Shown: positions 13,001 through 24,858, counted from the stretch's first letter. The stretch is 64,000 bases of DNA from Scolanthus callimorphus (GCA_033964015.1 CM066914.1:6563831-6627830), one strand, 5' to 3'. Numbers and translations are program-made. Notes: a model not told the origin generated them from the letters alone.

Positions 13001-16000
13001 TGTTTTAAATTCTACACAAGCTTGAAGTTAAAACATCAAGTGCGTCCGCCAGAAACAAAAACAACTCACCCACGTCCACGAAAATATAAGAACTCAGCTG
13101 ATTTATTCGACGGTCCCAATAGAACTGTCCAATAGATGGCATTCGTCAATCGTGTTACCCGACGTCCCGTATTTCCAAACATCATATTTTACACTTATTT
13201 CCTTTAAAGCGTCTATTGTTTCTCATTTCCTGTGCTTAACGTCTAAGCCGCTTTTTTGATCCTAAAAATAAAGATGAAAAGAAAATAAGGAAAATAAGGA
13301 ATTAAATGAAATAATGAATAAACAAAATGCAATCAATACCACAACTCACAAATAAGTGGCGGGAAAATTGCGTTGCACAATGCTAATGTCTAATTTGATG
13401 GGCTATTTCCTCAGGGAATCCTATAAACAAAGGTGAAAAGAAGTGACAGAGATAAAACTAAAATAAATGTGAAATAAATAAATGTGAAGTTAGCGATAAT
13501 AGATATGTCGTTTGATTGCTCTCGTTTGTTTTGCGACTTTCAGGAATTACGTGACACTAGCAGTATTTCTCTCCATGCTTGTCATTATTGGCGTGACGTA
13601 CCTACTTGTCGTGTCGGAAAAATTTACGGTAAGGAGACGTGATATATCTTTTAGGGTAACAAATTATTTGAGCCACGCTCTTTTTGGTATCTTTTAGGGG
13701 TGATACTGTAAATTCCCGACGATCATACCGCCCCCCCCCCCCCCCCCCCCCCCCCCCTTGGATTCTACTAGACCAGGCACTTGCGCACCTTCACTGCTCG
13801 CAAGCACACACCTAGAAAATTCTATTATATATTTACAGCTTGATCGATAGCCTGTGATCATATTTGTTTCACCTGAGCATTCCTTAACCCCTTCTTTATG
13901 CATCGTTCAAATTCATCCGTGCATCAGCCGCGCCAGGTTTTAGGCGTGAAATGTTTGTCATTGGTCGTGTTTGTTAATCTCCTTATGGGAATTTATTTGT
14001 AGTTATTACCCGAGTGTCTGACGAACCTGTCGACGACAATCTGTCAATCACGTGTGATCTGCCGACTCATCGCCACCATTCTCATCCTTAGTCTATACAT
14101 GGCCGCCATTGGCACCCTGGTACGTACTTCATTTGAGATCGTTGGATTGTACTGGCGTTACAATGTTTAGATTGTTTGTTTTGGTCATCAAAACTGCCAG
14201 AAACGTTCAAATACGCCAGCAAATTTATCTCTAAATATTTTAAGAATATAAAGGACCAATTTTGATCACAAGACGGATTGAAATTGTGATAGATTTCGAC
14301 GGATTGACTTCGCTACTTTCAATATATCATTTGGTTAGCATGTCGGACACCGGGTCTTTAATATGTGAATTTTCAAAGGAGGGTTTATATTAGATGCGTG
14401 CACTGATGTAGGAAGTGTTGTGGGTACGAATGTTGTTTGAGGAGGGTTGGGTTGGTTATTTTGAGTTCCTTTGAATGGACTAGACTCCCTCTTCTAACTA
14501 CGACTTGACTGACTGCGAAAAAGCGAAAGCATGCAAACAAGAAGTCAAACAGTAAGCAAACAAACAGAAAGACGAACGGTCGAAAAAAAAATACCCTTGT
14601 CTTTACTTCAGAACGTGTGCTTCATGTTCGCCACATGTGCCTATTTTTTCAGTTCGGATGTGACTCGGATGCGCGACCGAGCCTCGTCCCGTTTCCTGGA
14701 GATGGCAACGACACGGTGCAAAAGTGTAACGCAAGTCTTTACCCGCCATTATCAGTGGAGAATCAGACGTGTGACTACCCTCAGGTAACGCAATCTTCTC
14801 AGCCTTCTTGGTGATTCTATCCCAAATGGCGCATACAATGCAGAACCCTCTTTGAATGGCCGTTTTCACACTAGAGACGAACAAATCGTCTGGACGGACA
14901 AATCGTCTCAAGACGAACAAATCGTCTGATGTGAAAACGGGACGAACAAATTTCAGACGAACAAATCGTCTAAATTTGTTCGTCTGTTTGGCCGTCTATG
15001 AAGACGATTTTTCTTTGTTCATGTAGACGAACAAATCGACCAAAGTCCGACCTAAATTCACACTAGACGAACAAATCGTCAGACGATTTGTCCGTCCAGA
15101 CGATTTGTTCGTCTTCTAGTGTGAAAACGGCCAATGATTATTCGATCGCGTGACTATAAGCCTAGAGGTGTAACTTTGAAAGCATATGCAGCGCACGTGT
15201 GAATTCTATTTTGATTATCCCATAAATAAACCAAACAAAAAAGTGTCAAAGTGTCAATCTTGTCCCTTGAGTAATAATACTGAAAAAGTAGTTGCCTGAG
15301 GTACCATGAATCTCTGCAAATCGCTGATATTAACGTAACTTTTGGTGACCAATTATTAATTAGTAGAAACCCACTAGCATTCTATGACGAGTACTGCAAT
15401 CTGACTGCAATCTACTCGCCGACGCGTTCTACCGCATCCCTAAGGCTGAATCCGGGATTCCTTGGTGTTACGGAAAGCTTTGTTTTCCATTGTCTCGTTA
15501 TAAGTTCTTTGTTCGTGACTTTTGTTCCATTGTTTTCATGCCTCTGGTGCTCCATAACACCAAGAAATTGCCCTGAATCCCTATCGTAGTTTAACTGTCA
15601 GTTGTTGGGAAGCCATTTCACGGCAAGTTTATGCACATGGTTCAATGACGCATTTGCTTTGATTTCTTCAGTACTTCACGTTCTGCGTGGCTCTGGTAAT
15701 GATCGGTTGTGCAGTCTTCCTCCAGCTCAGCACCACGCACAAGTTCTCTCTGCTAACAATCATGGCCATTATTTATATTCTGTTGATGGAATATGTGGCG
15801 TATGAGCAGTTCTACAGACACGACTTCTTGCAGTACTGCGCGTAAGTAGATTATGAAGGGTCTAGGATCTAAAGTTGCAGCTCCGTTGTTCTTGCCCTTT
15901 GGCAAGAAAAGCGAAGGATATTTCTCAATACTTCGAGAATTCGTTTGCGAATTGCTTTACATTGTAAATGAAAATGGTTCGAGATTCCCCAGACATCCCA

Positions 16001-19000
16001 GCTAGTATTTCCGATAGCGTTTTCCCCTTTGCAAATGTTCTTGACTTTCTCATCATCCGGGAACTTGTTGAAGTGAAAATGGCGCGAAAAAAATCGGCGC
16101 GAAAAGTATCGGGACAGAAGCGCGTGTTATTCCACGGTGGAACATTTTTGCAAATGATGGTCTTTTTCAAGTTCATGCTCCACCGTTCGTTAAGCTGAAA
16201 TCACCGAATATCTTTCAGAATGTACTGGAATAACCCCCCCCCCCTCCTTAAAACGTGGGGTCTAACGTATTATCCACGGGCGAACAAAAAAACAATAAAC
16301 GGACTAGTAGCGATTTTAGGAGTTTTTGACAAACATTGACCTCCAGCCAAGAACTTATAGAGTAAAGAGTCGTCCTAGAATTTACCGAAGCTCATTTTAC
16401 ATTCCAGAAAATTGCTTTTTTTCGCGCCATTTTCACTTGAGCAAACTTCTGGATGACGATGAGCGACTTTTCCGTCACCGCGTTTTTCCAGTACACTCTG
16501 AAAGATATCTGGTGATTTCGGCACGACGAATGGTCTAGCATGAACTTGAGACAATCCACCATTCCAAAAATCCTTTAACTGTGGAAATATAGACGCGACT
16601 TGTAGACTGACAAATGATGAGTGTTGATTATTGTTTATATCTCAGATTACAACACAAGGCCGACAGCTTTATAAGATGGAAAAATTTGTCCATATTGGTC
16701 GTCGTGATTTTCATAATGGCTTTAAGTGCACATGGTTATTTGGTAAGTTAGTTATTCCAGCCTTTGGAAAGCCTATCAAAATTTAAATGGTCTGTCCCTT
16801 AGCTTTGGACGTTCACTTTAGTATTAGAAATGTGGTCGACGAATCAATCCTTCTTATTTTTCCTCAGCACGAGCAGATATCGCGATTAGATTTCCTATGG
16901 AAGCTACAGGCATCGGAAGAAAAGAAAGAAATGGAGCAGCTTCGCGAGTATAATAAAAAGTTGTTGTACAACATCTTACCTGTTCACGTAGCGCAGCATT
17001 TCCTTCGACAGAAGACGAATAAAAACGAGGTTAGTAACATCCCTTTTCCGGAAAGATTGCATGTTTTGGCGATTCTTCTCCTCGTTTGTAGGTGGAATTT
17101 TCTCAGGGCAAAAAATGATATTTTTAACTGTGAAAGGACGTTTGGTTGCGCGCAAAATTGTTTCCTCCTTTAGTAAGCCCGTCGTTTGTCGACTCCTCAG
17201 ATATGCCGTTTGGAAGCTGAATCAGTCCCGGTTTTTTTTTTTTGCACCTCGCGGCGATTTTTCTATGAAAATTGTTTTGGAGCCATAGGGACTGGGAATG
17301 AGTACTATGACACGGCACGCAATGAGTTGTGGGACAGGCGCGATCCCAAAACTCTCTGTGCGCCCTGTTAAAACTATCCCACCAACCTCTGCGCGCCGAC
17401 AAAACCCGGAAAGCGTCTGTTACGAGGCTGAAACTGAATTACGCTGAATCTCAAGAGCTCTACTGGCAGGCAAGCGTCTCAATAAGCACAGACTCTGAGG
17501 TTGGTCTCTGCCAGAGAGGGTTTATTACGCCCCGAGTGGTTTTTTGACGTCCCCCTTGAACCAAATTATCCTCTTCCTACAGGATCTTTACTACCAGTCG
17601 TGTGACAAAGTGGCGGTCATGTTCTCAAATATTTGTAACTTCTCCGACTTCTACACCGAGTTAGATGCCAATGGCGAGGGAGTGGAGTGCTTAAGGTTGC
17701 TGAATGAGATCTTAGCCGACTTCGACGAGGTTGGTAAAAATTGTTGACTTTCAAAAAGATAAAAAAAGTAATTCGGGATGTAGGTCAGATAAAGGTCAGA
17801 TGGTCAGATAAGGGAAGCCATTTCCCGGCCAAATCGTAGAGTTCTAGGGTGCTTTTTCCAGTTCGCGCCACACACTATGAATTTCCCGCTAAACATTGGC
17901 ATGCACCGAAAACGTCTACTTTGCTTCGTGTTTTCCCAGTTTTTCTTTGCCTGTTTCTTGGGTCAGTACAGTATCTGAGTTGAGTTAAGAACCAATACAT
18001 GTTTGGAATGAAAAAAAGCTCAAATTCAAAGCTTATTTTTTCAGTAAATTACTGTCTGCACTGATTTGTTTAAATGAAGTATTTTTATAAACATGTCATT
18101 TCAAATTGCAAATGCAAAAAGAAAGCTGTAGCCAAAAATTGAAACAAAATAAATCTGTTAAAACCTACGAAGGAAAAAAAAAGACAGAAACAGTCTAGTT
18201 TCCTATATGTAAAAGTTTTGAAGTAGTATTTCAAGTCTTTTTGCTCCATCATAAGAATTGTAATTTCTAAAATTGTAATTGTTTTCTGTTTTGCAGTTGC
18301 TATCAGAACCTCAGTTCCATTGCATCGAGAAAATCAAAACCATCGGTGAGACGTATATGGCTGCGTCAGGCATCAAACCCGAATCACAGGTGAGTGGGCT
18401 GAATTATAGACACGACGTTTTGTTGGATGAAATATTCGTTGGTATAGAAATGAGTGAAATTGATGTTTGCTCACTTTTCTCCGTTTTTTGTTGCAGGAGA
18501 AACTCGCAACTTTGAATCACATTTGCACAATGGCGGATTTCGCGATGGCCATGAAGCGAAAGCTGGAAGACATCAATCTTCATTCGTTCAACAATTTCGC
18601 CATGAAAGTTGGTACGTCCCTGACAACGTTTTTCTTCTGGGCGAGACCATGCTCAAGGATCAAACCAGAGTTGAAAATAATAACGCTTTTCTTGGTTGTC
18701 TCTACTGGAAAATTGGCCGGACATATCTGAAATTTGGCGATTTTGATCGAACAATCTCCGATGATCGGCAGTAATTTCCATCTCTGCAAGCGGATTTTTT
18801 AAATTCCGGCCGCTAAAAATATAACCCAGCGATGGTGACCTTTGGCCGTGCAGCTTCTGCAGAGACGCTGGATCATCGAGCAAGACGCTTACTGATGTAG
18901 TAGGAGATATTTACGCGCAACACTTCTACAGAAAATGCGATAATGTCTCTTTCATAATATTTTATTTAATAATAAAATTATTTAATTCTTTGATTATTTT

Positions 19001-19812
19001 TTCAGGTCTAAATTTTGGTCCCGTTGTAGCGGGAGTCATCGGAGCACACAAACCCCAGTATGACATCTGGGGAGACACTGTCAATGTTGCAAGTAGGATG
19101 TACAGTACAGGAAAGGATAACCATATTCAGGTCGGTATCAACGCCAGCCTTTCTTTACAGTCATACGCTGGGGCCAATCCAGTTCAACATTGGTTTCAAC
19201 ATTATTCAGCAATTGTTGAGCGCGCCATGTCGAACGATCTCGCGCGACACCCCCATTCGACATCGTTCAACATTGTTGAATGACAATAGGCGTGGTTCAC
19301 TGCACTTCACATTGTAGTTCAACGTGGCGCGTCCAACAAATGTTTAATCATGTTGAATCAAATGTTGAATTGGTATTGGCAACAGCATTAAGTTTTCTCG
19401 ACTTTCTCAGATTTCGTGGCTTTTGGGCTTTCTGTGGCAAAGACAAAATTGAGCAGGGAAAAACAGCCTCTAGCCTCTTTTTGCATGGTTTTGGGCATCG
19501 AGGGCGCGGGAACGAGGGTAGGAATTCTGGTTATACTCGCCTTCAGTATTCTTTCCCCCGAAATAATACCACAGGGATCCAGAGAACAAATAAGATGCAG
19601 AGAACAAATAAGATACCCTGATCAGCCAATCAAAATGTTCAGTCATAAATTAATACATGTTATTGTTGCAGGTGACAAAAACAATGTATGAAATTCTCTC
19701 CACTCGTGGTTACACGTTCGACTGCCGTGGTCTAGTGGCAGTAAAAGGGAAAGGGAAAATGGTGACTTATTGGTTACTAGGCAAAGAAGGCACAGGAAAC
19801 CCAGACCAGTGA
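1078..19812 (+). CDS. ADCY: Transmembrane adenylate cyclase, type 5/6-like (C-terminal part, 16 exons)
   Basis: Class III adenylyl cyclase making cAMP from ATP at the plasma membrane. Exons: 1078-1216, 1859-1926, 9071-9169, 10355-10418, 12144-12241, 13544-13628, 14003-14119, 14653-14784, 15672-15841, 16646-16742, 16868-17029, 17583-17729, 18297-18389, 18497-18611, 19006-19130, 19672-19812. All phases join into about 617 codons. The first exon is the end of C1a ([16 protein letters not shown]). The linker [18 protein letters not shown] favours types 5/6. Six membrane segments follow, with an extracellular loop carrying three N-glycosylation sites (NDT, NAS, NQT; exon 14653-14784). C2a keeps the purine-site Lys ([16 protein letters not shown]) and Asp ([15 protein letters not shown]), the Asn and Arg of NVASR, and the Lys of AVKGKGK, so this half looks functional. 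The N-terminal half (TM1-6 and most of C1) lies left of the window. Donor 19131 is GTCGGT, unlike the others. Confidence 0.95.
1758..1813. repeat. Short imperfect hairpin in adenylate cyclase intron
   Basis: Inverted repeat of roughly 26-bp arms around gttattatgcggg / cccgcataataa, extended by ccatgg and tctag on both sides, with almost no loop. It lies 46 bp upstream of the exon at 1859. It is probably the remnant of a very small foldback element. Confidence 0.7.
2012..2660. mobile_element. Foldback element (imperfect long inverted repeat)
   Basis: The left arm (about 2012-2320) and right arm (about 2345-2660) are imperfect reverse complements. Paired blocks include tcacgcgccgaatgc with gcattcgacgcgtg, ccagtttcgaattctc with its partner near 2460, and cagtgggagcctc with gaggctcccactg. 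No coding capacity. The outermost part of the right arm runs directly into the 71-bp satellite. Confidence 0.75.
2600..6594. repeat. 71-73-bp satellite, about 56 copies
   Basis: Nearly identical tandem units (aactacaaaaaaagcacttc ... gatagaggggatttcag) with a 71-bp period, or 73 bp where the A-run reads caagaaaaaaag. The first 20 or so copies mix long and short forms and gtaacgg/ataacgg variants. From about 4040 to the right end the copies are almost uniform. The array sits in the intron between cyclase exons 1859-1926 and 9071-9169. No ORF and no spacers. Confidence 0.98.
6600..6870. repeat. Degenerate element with repeated gattggtttgttgtt blocks
   Basis: Contains three tandem blocks (cctgattggtttgttgtt followed by gaatggcttccac) and a right end reading catctgaaatccgctc. 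A related but rearranged copy lies at about 10560-10910, sharing cgactaaacgcaag and the cctgattgg(a/t)ttgttgtt block. Interpreted as a non-autonomous DNA element bordering the satellite. Confidence 0.55.
8385..8560. mobile_element. Foldback element, family A copy 1
   Basis: Imperfect inverted repeat whose ends read ctgcagaaacccattcatgg and, inverted, ccatcaataggttt. It contains gaatgggaagtcttcgg facing cccattctg. A second, better matching copy lies at 12270-12445, also in an adenylate cyclase intron. Confidence 0.65.
8571..8793. mobile_element. Foldback MITE with CTCGTCT words, AAT target duplication
   Basis: Terminal inverted repeats agccgtattcacactagag and ctctagtgtgaatacagct. Inside each end the words gaaactcgtc / gacgagttt recur. 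Flanking AAT trinucleotides at 8568-8570 and 8794-8796 fit a 3-bp target-site duplication. Member of the word-MITE group discussed in the findings. Confidence 0.85.
10560..10910. repeat. Diverged copy of the element at 6600-6870
   Basis: Shares cgactaaacgcaag, cctgattggattgttgtt and a catctgaaat end with the element beside the satellite. The sequence between the shared blocks is rearranged. It lies in the intron after the exon 10355-10418. Confidence 0.5.
11078..11368. repeat. Possible foldback with cgttttcg words
   Basis: Begins gcgttcacacgtagcg and contains repeated cgttttcga(a)tcg and gtccacacgaatacg words. The right end (acggtagcgttgtggacg) is only a partial complement. It resembles the word-MITE architecture but is too diverged to define ends or a target duplication. 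Confidence 0.4.
11707..11985. mobile_element. Foldback element, family B copy 1
   Basis: Ends read ccgttgttttgcgctg and cagcgcgaaacaacg. Inside are ttctgttccgccaatcaaac, taagccaatcag and a gcctagtgc ... gcactaggc palindrome. A second copy occurs at about 20310-20530, and a partial one at about 12700-12780. Non-coding. Confidence 0.75.
12009..12212 (+). repeat. Tandem duplication of a 3' splice site plus half an exon (102-bp period)
   Basis: Two copies of a 102-bp unit, starting at 12009 and 12111, with only a few differences. Each holds the acceptor gtatttcccag (12041 and 12143) and the first 23 codons of the membrane-segment-7 exon of adenylate cyclase. Only the second copy continues into the rest of the exon and its donor at 12242. 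The first copy, in the same frame, runs into GTA GTG TAA at the copy junction. Confidence 0.93.
12270..12445. mobile_element. Foldback element, family A copy 2
   Basis: Terminal inverted repeats from gcagaaacccatccatt and, inverted, catgaatgggtttctg. A central catgggaagtgttcgg faces gaacacttcccattc. Same family as 8385-8560. It starts about 30 bp after the cyclase exon ending at 12241. Confidence 0.75.
12462..12590. mobile_element. Small MITE with taaaggccc ends
   Basis: Terminal inverted repeats taaaggcccaccaccaac and gttggtgatgggccttta, extended by the gagcctttgcg / cgcaaaggctc pair. Flanked on both sides by acgctt, a candidate 6-bp target duplication. Confidence 0.75.
13731..13757. repeat. 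Poly(C) tract
   Basis: Uninterrupted run of 27 cytosines in an adenylate cyclase intron, about 100 bp after the donor at 13629. Its length is likely unreliable in assembly. Confidence 0.95.
14858..15132. mobile_element. Foldback MITE with gacgaacaaatcgtc words, AAT target duplication
   Basis: Terminal inverted repeats ggccgttttcacactag and ctagtgtgaaaacggcc. The palindromic word gacgaacaaatcgtc or variants recur about ten times inside. AAT flanks both ends (14855-14857 and 15133-15135). Intronic in adenylate cyclase. Confidence 0.9.
17215..17415 (-). mobile_element. Repeat family C copy 1 (minus orientation)
   Basis: Reverse complement matches the element at 59045-59300, sharing gtgggatagttttaacaggg, ctcattcccagtc and ccaaaacaatttt. 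Lies in the intron between cyclase exons 16868-17029 and 17583-17729. Confidence 0.7.
19160..19381. mobile_element. Foldback MITE with gttcaacatt words
   Basis: Ends ggccaatccagttcaac and gttgaattggtattggc are imperfect inverted repeats, and caacattgttgaa-type words recur inside. It begins about 30 bp downstream of the cyclase exon ending at 19130. Confidence 0.7.
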
Positions 19813-21030
19813 GGTCACTCCTCCATGGCGTCTTGACAAGGGATTGGTTTGTAAAGCACCAGACTATTGCATGTAGTGAGGCAAATACGTGTACAGGATG
19901 CTCCTGTAACAGGAGTTATAGCAAAGCACAAGAAATCGTCTACGCTCTTTGCGGGATAAATGCACAACCAAAGTAATTCGCGGGGTTAGCTGATTAATTT
20001 GTTCAGGACTATCGAGAAAGTGAACAAAAATTAATGGGGAAAAATTGACCTGCCTTTAATTGGCCCACGGGAAATGTTTTGTTGTCCAGTGGTAAACACA
20101 TCGCCCATAGATCCGCGCCGAACATCTTTTAAAGTTGAGTAGAGTTTCGCGACTGTTGTTCAGCGGCATGCTATAAATTTTAATTCTTTTTAGATTATCG
20201 GATGCTTTTGTAATGAGAAAGCTAACGCTAAGCGAGCAAAAAGAAGTTTCATATTGTTATTAAGAACGCGCAATACGTTTATAAGCCTAATTTTACAGCT
20301 AAAGTCGTTGTGTCGAGCTTCACATGTTTGGGACTTTGGGTTTTTCTGTTCCGCAAATCAAACCATCTAAGCCAATCAGGTCATGCCTTGTTTCGCCTAG
20401 TGCAGTCGACTGGCTTTCTGTCGCGACGAAAACCCAGTCGACTGCACTAGACTAAGTAGCACAACGACCTGATTGGTTTAGAGGGTTTGACTGCCGGAAA
20501 TCAAACCACGTTGAACCACGCTCAGCTTTTTACGCAATTTTACATTTTTAAAGTTTTTAAAATAATTTCTTAGCTGTCTCTTCGCCACTCGGAACAACAC
20601 GAACCTTTCAAGAAGGTGGACATCCCTGGGACCGCTACTTATTATTGAGTTCACGTTAAAAGCAGGTTCAGAGAACGTATAACGGGGCTTCTTTAGTTGG
20701 GGTTTAGCTGAGATGGGATGGAACTATATGTTCACAGCCGTTCTTTGCGTCGATCGTCACACAAACGATTCCCCTGGACAAGCGTGGTCGTGAGTGTTGC
20801 GTGAACGTTCTAAAGGACAACTACTCAACAGATTAGGGGTTATGGTGATTTATATATGGACGTTAACAACGCATTTTTCTATTACCCAAGATAGTTACGG
20901 GAAATGGCTGCAAATAGCCATATTGTAACTTATTGTACATTAGTATATCATGCGTACTTTATGTCAATAGGACGGCGAAGGTGTAACCAAGGCAACTTCC
21001 TTGGTGTAACTTTATAGAGCCTGTCTACAC
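19813..21030. other. Adenylate cyclase 3' UTR / intergenic
   Basis: No further coding exon is seen after the TGA at 19810-19812. The next AATAAA on this strand that I noticed is at 21077-21082, inside the foldback at 21031-21410. A family B foldback occupies part of the stretch. Confidence 0.5.
20310..20530. mobile_element. Foldback element, family B copy 2
   Basis: Shares tttttctgttccgcaaatca, ctaagccaatcaggt and cctgattggtttaga with copy 1 at 11707-11985. The centre is a palindrome around cagtcgactg and gcactag. Confidence 0.7.
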
Positions 21031-21410
21031 AATTGGGAGTTTGCAGGTGTTGCGTGACATTTTTAATCTTGATCCTAATAAAATGAAACTACCATATTGA
21101 AAAGAGCTTGCCGAAATCAGAAAAAGACGAAAATTTGAGTTGATTTGGGTAAATGTTAGCAAAGTTATTGGCGCCCGAAGTAGGCCGTTTCTCTATACGT
21201 TTAATGTTGTGGTGGGCAAGAGTTGCCTACCACAACATTAAACCTATAGGAAAACAACCAACTTCCGACGCTCATAACTTCTGTGTTATTTATCGAAATC
21301 ACTCAAATTTGAGGATTTTACAGATTTCGGTGAGCTCTTTCCAAATATGGTATTTTTATTTTGCTGGGATCAAAATTAAAAATGTCACGCAACACCTGCA
21401 AACTCCCCAT
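21031..21410. mobile_element. Long foldback (about 185-bp arms)
   Basis: Nearly the whole interval is one inverted repeat. The outer pair is gggagtttgcaggtgttgcg / cgcaacacctgcaaactccc. The inner pair is gtttaatgttgtggtgggca / tgcctaccacaacattaaac, with almost no loop. The left arm contains an AATAAA that could serve the adenylate cyclase transcript. Confidence 0.88.
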
Positions 21411-21756
21411 TCTGCTGTCTCTACGCCAACTAACAAACCGCGGTTTGGCTTTTCGGGTTTTGAGAGGAGAGGCTCCAAAACCAAATTTTCCACCATAAAA
21501 TGCAAACTAAATAAAATGCAAACACACTAGAAAAAACCCGCGTGCCTGTCTTAAAAGGTTTGATGTACGGAAGCCAAACAGCAGTTTGACGTTTGGAAAT
21601 GTAAAGCGGGAGTTCGCAGAATTATGAAATGGCAGTAGTGGCTGATTTGCGAGGTGTGATTTGTCGGGCCGATTTCTTGTTAACTTCATTCGGTGTGAAA
21701 AATCCGTTGCATCGCATCAGATGTTTGTGTGTTGCGTACAATTTTCGTCGGAGCAA

Positions 21757-21780
21757 AATAAATAAATAAATAAATAAATA
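21757..21780. repeat. (aaat)n microsatellite
   Basis: About six tandem aaat units in the intergenic stretch. Confidence 0.9.
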
Positions 21781-22310
21781 CAAAGTTGACTCGAAATATC
21801 ACAGCGTGTAAATCTTCCATAATACGAGGCGATCCGCTCCAGCAAAGCGGGCACCATATAATATGGAGTCTCCCTTTGCTTGCCGTGCTGTCCGGTCTTG
21901 TCCGCCTCTTGTAGACAGGCCCATAGACGTGCGTAAGGTCCGCACGTCCAATGCGCACGGATATAAGGTGGGTTGAGGCATTTAAAATGAGTTAGAGTAA
22001 AGTGGTTGATCTGTTCGAATGTAGATTGAAGCCAGCCTGATCTTAAAAGCGATTCATTGCAAATAAATAAAACAGAAAGATCAGTAAGTTGCTTTAACCC
22101 ATTTCTAAATGCCACAAATCTGCCCATTCAAAGAGCTGCGCGCCCGTCCTTTAATATTTTGTAGAAACTACTCAACCTTGTAGGTTTACGTCCACCTCCC
22201 TCGGAGGATAGTGAAAACACTGCTGTTGTAGCCCTGTGCAGAACAAGACCGCATGTGTGTAATATATATAAATATAATATATAATATATAGTTTTTTTGC
22301 TTTTATTAGT

Positions 22311-22742
22311 TGATTCTCATCCGCTTCGGTAGAGTTCATTGGCACTTCCTACCTTCGCGTCTTATCGTCACGTCAAGTGTTCTGTCAGATCGAATCTTGT
22401 GTTTCATCTGTTCAAATCGCTGAAAATTTACCTTTCGCTCAGACGATAAGGTGAAAATAGCACATCCATATTCTAACAGTTTACGGAATGATTTCTTTCG
22501 AAAAACACAAAACAAAGGGGCAAGTTTCCCTCTAGCAAGTTGAATCGGCGAAACTCTTTTAGCTGGCGAGATATAAGCTTAACTCTGATTGGCTGATAGT
22601 AGTCGCAGGAAAATAAAGCTTCGTTGTGATTGGTCCATTTTCGCCACATGATTCTCATCCAGAACGTTTCACCCCGTGACGTTGATCAGACGCTAAGGTA
22701 GGAAGTGACAACGAACTCTACCGAAAAGCGGCTGGGAATCAG
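22311..22742. mobile_element. MITE with about 65-bp terminal inverted repeats
   Basis: Left end tgattctcatccgcttcgg and right end ccgaaaagcggctgggaatc are complementary. The match extends through ggtagagttc, cacttcctacctt and gcgtc. The interior is non-coding, with cctgattgg-like motifs. Confidence 0.85.
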
Positions 22743-24858
22743 GCTAAGTACAAAGTTACATTCCCTCTTTTTAAGAGCCTTACTACGTCACTGCTTCGTT
22801 GGCATAGAAATTCAGAAGCGAGATAATAATGCATCCATGCCCATCAGCGGTTTTAAATAAGTTGATGCAATGTTTTCAGTGGTTTTTAATAACTCAAGTG
22901 GCGGACATTGTTTGTAGGTCCAGTTCTAGAAATTAATGATTTTTTTAAATTACTGTAGTTTATCTGACATTGTTTGATCAAAATCCACTAAAATTCGACT
23001 ATTGTCCGATACAAATTATATTGTTGGTCATAATGTCCGGTAATCGAGGGGCGCATAATAAATGTCAGACCAATTTTTAAATACGTCCGTCCAAAAACAG
23101 AGGTTTGATAGAAAATATAGGGCCGATCAACTAAAATATATGATTTCCAGCACTGATTCGTTATTCTCTCGGGTAATTCGGTGTCTCGGATTGAAACTCA
23201 ACAATAACAAACGGGCAACTGACTGAGGCTCTCTAAGGACTGCCAGTGTGTGCTATTATATTTGGCATGTTAATAGAGCGGGTTTTGCATGAAAATGTTA
23301 ACGCCGCGAGCGTGTCAACTTAGTGCGAGGAATCCACTTTGTTGCCGCGACTTTGTCATTTTGTTTCATGCCTTTAGAGATTAGCTCTAACAGGCTCTCG
23401 AAAATGAACTTGTGGTCCCTTGCGTTGTAAAGCGAATGTCACTTGATTGACACCAAACTAGTCGGAGCATAGCCAATCCTAAAATCACAACTGGCATGAC
23501 TGAATGGATTCCCAATTACCTACAAGTTGCTGTTGAATGGCTTCATTTTCGTACAATTTAAAAACAGTTTGGCAAGTGATTGCAACTTTTTAAAATCTGG
23601 CTGGTGTTAAACTATCTAAGAGAATCACAGGTGGAACTTAGTTTTAAGCCGCTTTCTAATTGGTTGACAGAAAACCCATACAGCAGCAACTTGTAACTTG
23701 ATTTTGTTTGTCCTCAAAACTGGTTTTACGGCAGCTTGAAGTAAAATCACCAGTACTTCTTTTAAACCTCAATGTCAAGAGAAAAGTAGCATGCATCAAA
23801 GAGAAAAGGTGTCATGATTTTAATCCCCAGGTAAAGTTTTCAGTGTTTCAAGTTGTTGAGTGACTGCAATTCAAAAAAAAAAATTTTGGAAGCTGTTCTG
23901 ACCTGCTCAGTACTAGTTGTTTTACTGTTACCCTCATGTATAGGCTTGGCGACACTTGCAATGCTTTTGGACTTTACCTGGGCCCAATAAGTTGATCATT
24001 TTTAAATTCAGTAATGAAATTATAATATATTACGTATTCTATTGGGAAAATTAATAAACAGATATGTAAATAGCTCTCAATGAGAATGAATAATCTGACT
24101 GAAAGCAAAGACTGATATTGTCACAGTTTTTAGATAAACTGATACTGTTGTTGAACCCTTATAATCTGAGGAACATTCAAAATAATGAAAGAGATCAAAC
24201 ATTCATGGTAAAACTTTAGGGTTTATGTTTTGTTGCCCTTCAATTACCACTTGTGCTTGTATTGCATTTAACATCCACACTCGGTTGGTCATCAAAAAGC
24301 ACTGGATTTCCAGGGTGGGTAACCTCGTACCAGAGCAAACATCCAGGTCGGGTAAACAAAACTTACAGGGTGACATGAGAAAATTCCAGGGTGGGTAGGG
24401 ACAATCTAAAATTTCCAGGGTGGGTGACTGAACCTGGGTTCCTCAACAGGAATAGGGAATTGGACATTTCAGATATTTTTCACTGGAAATCTCAAGGGGA
24501 TGAGGGTTCCTTGCATAAATTTGTTTCTTGTTGGGGGTATTGATAATTATTTTTATGGAATTACACAATGGGAATTAGCAACTAGGGTTTGGATAGAAAA
24601 GAAAAAACCTCAGATCAGCAAGAAATTTAAACATCCAGACTAGAAGAAGCTTTCATTTTCTATAATAAGGTATTTTTACAGCAAGTTCCTTTACAAATTA
24701 TAAGCATTCCAAAAAATCCAAAAAAAGCCCTGAATCTAGGGCCTGTCTACAAAGCCATTGGTACCAAAGATGTGCTATAAACAAAGGCATACCTCGGATA
24801 ACATTGTGACAATTTTATTACTCTAAGCGTCACTTTGTTGAATACTTTAGCTTACTAC
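22743..24858. other. Intergenic stretch, no gene seen
   Basis: AT-rich sequence between the adenylate cyclase and PGAP1 3' ends. The only structure noticed is a set of three or four short direct repeats of (t)tccagggtgggta at about 24310-24430. Confidence 0.5.
24814..24819 (-). terminator. Candidate poly(A) signal for PGAP1
   Basis: AATAAA on the minus strand about 270 bp after the PGAP1 stop codon. Confidence 0.5.
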
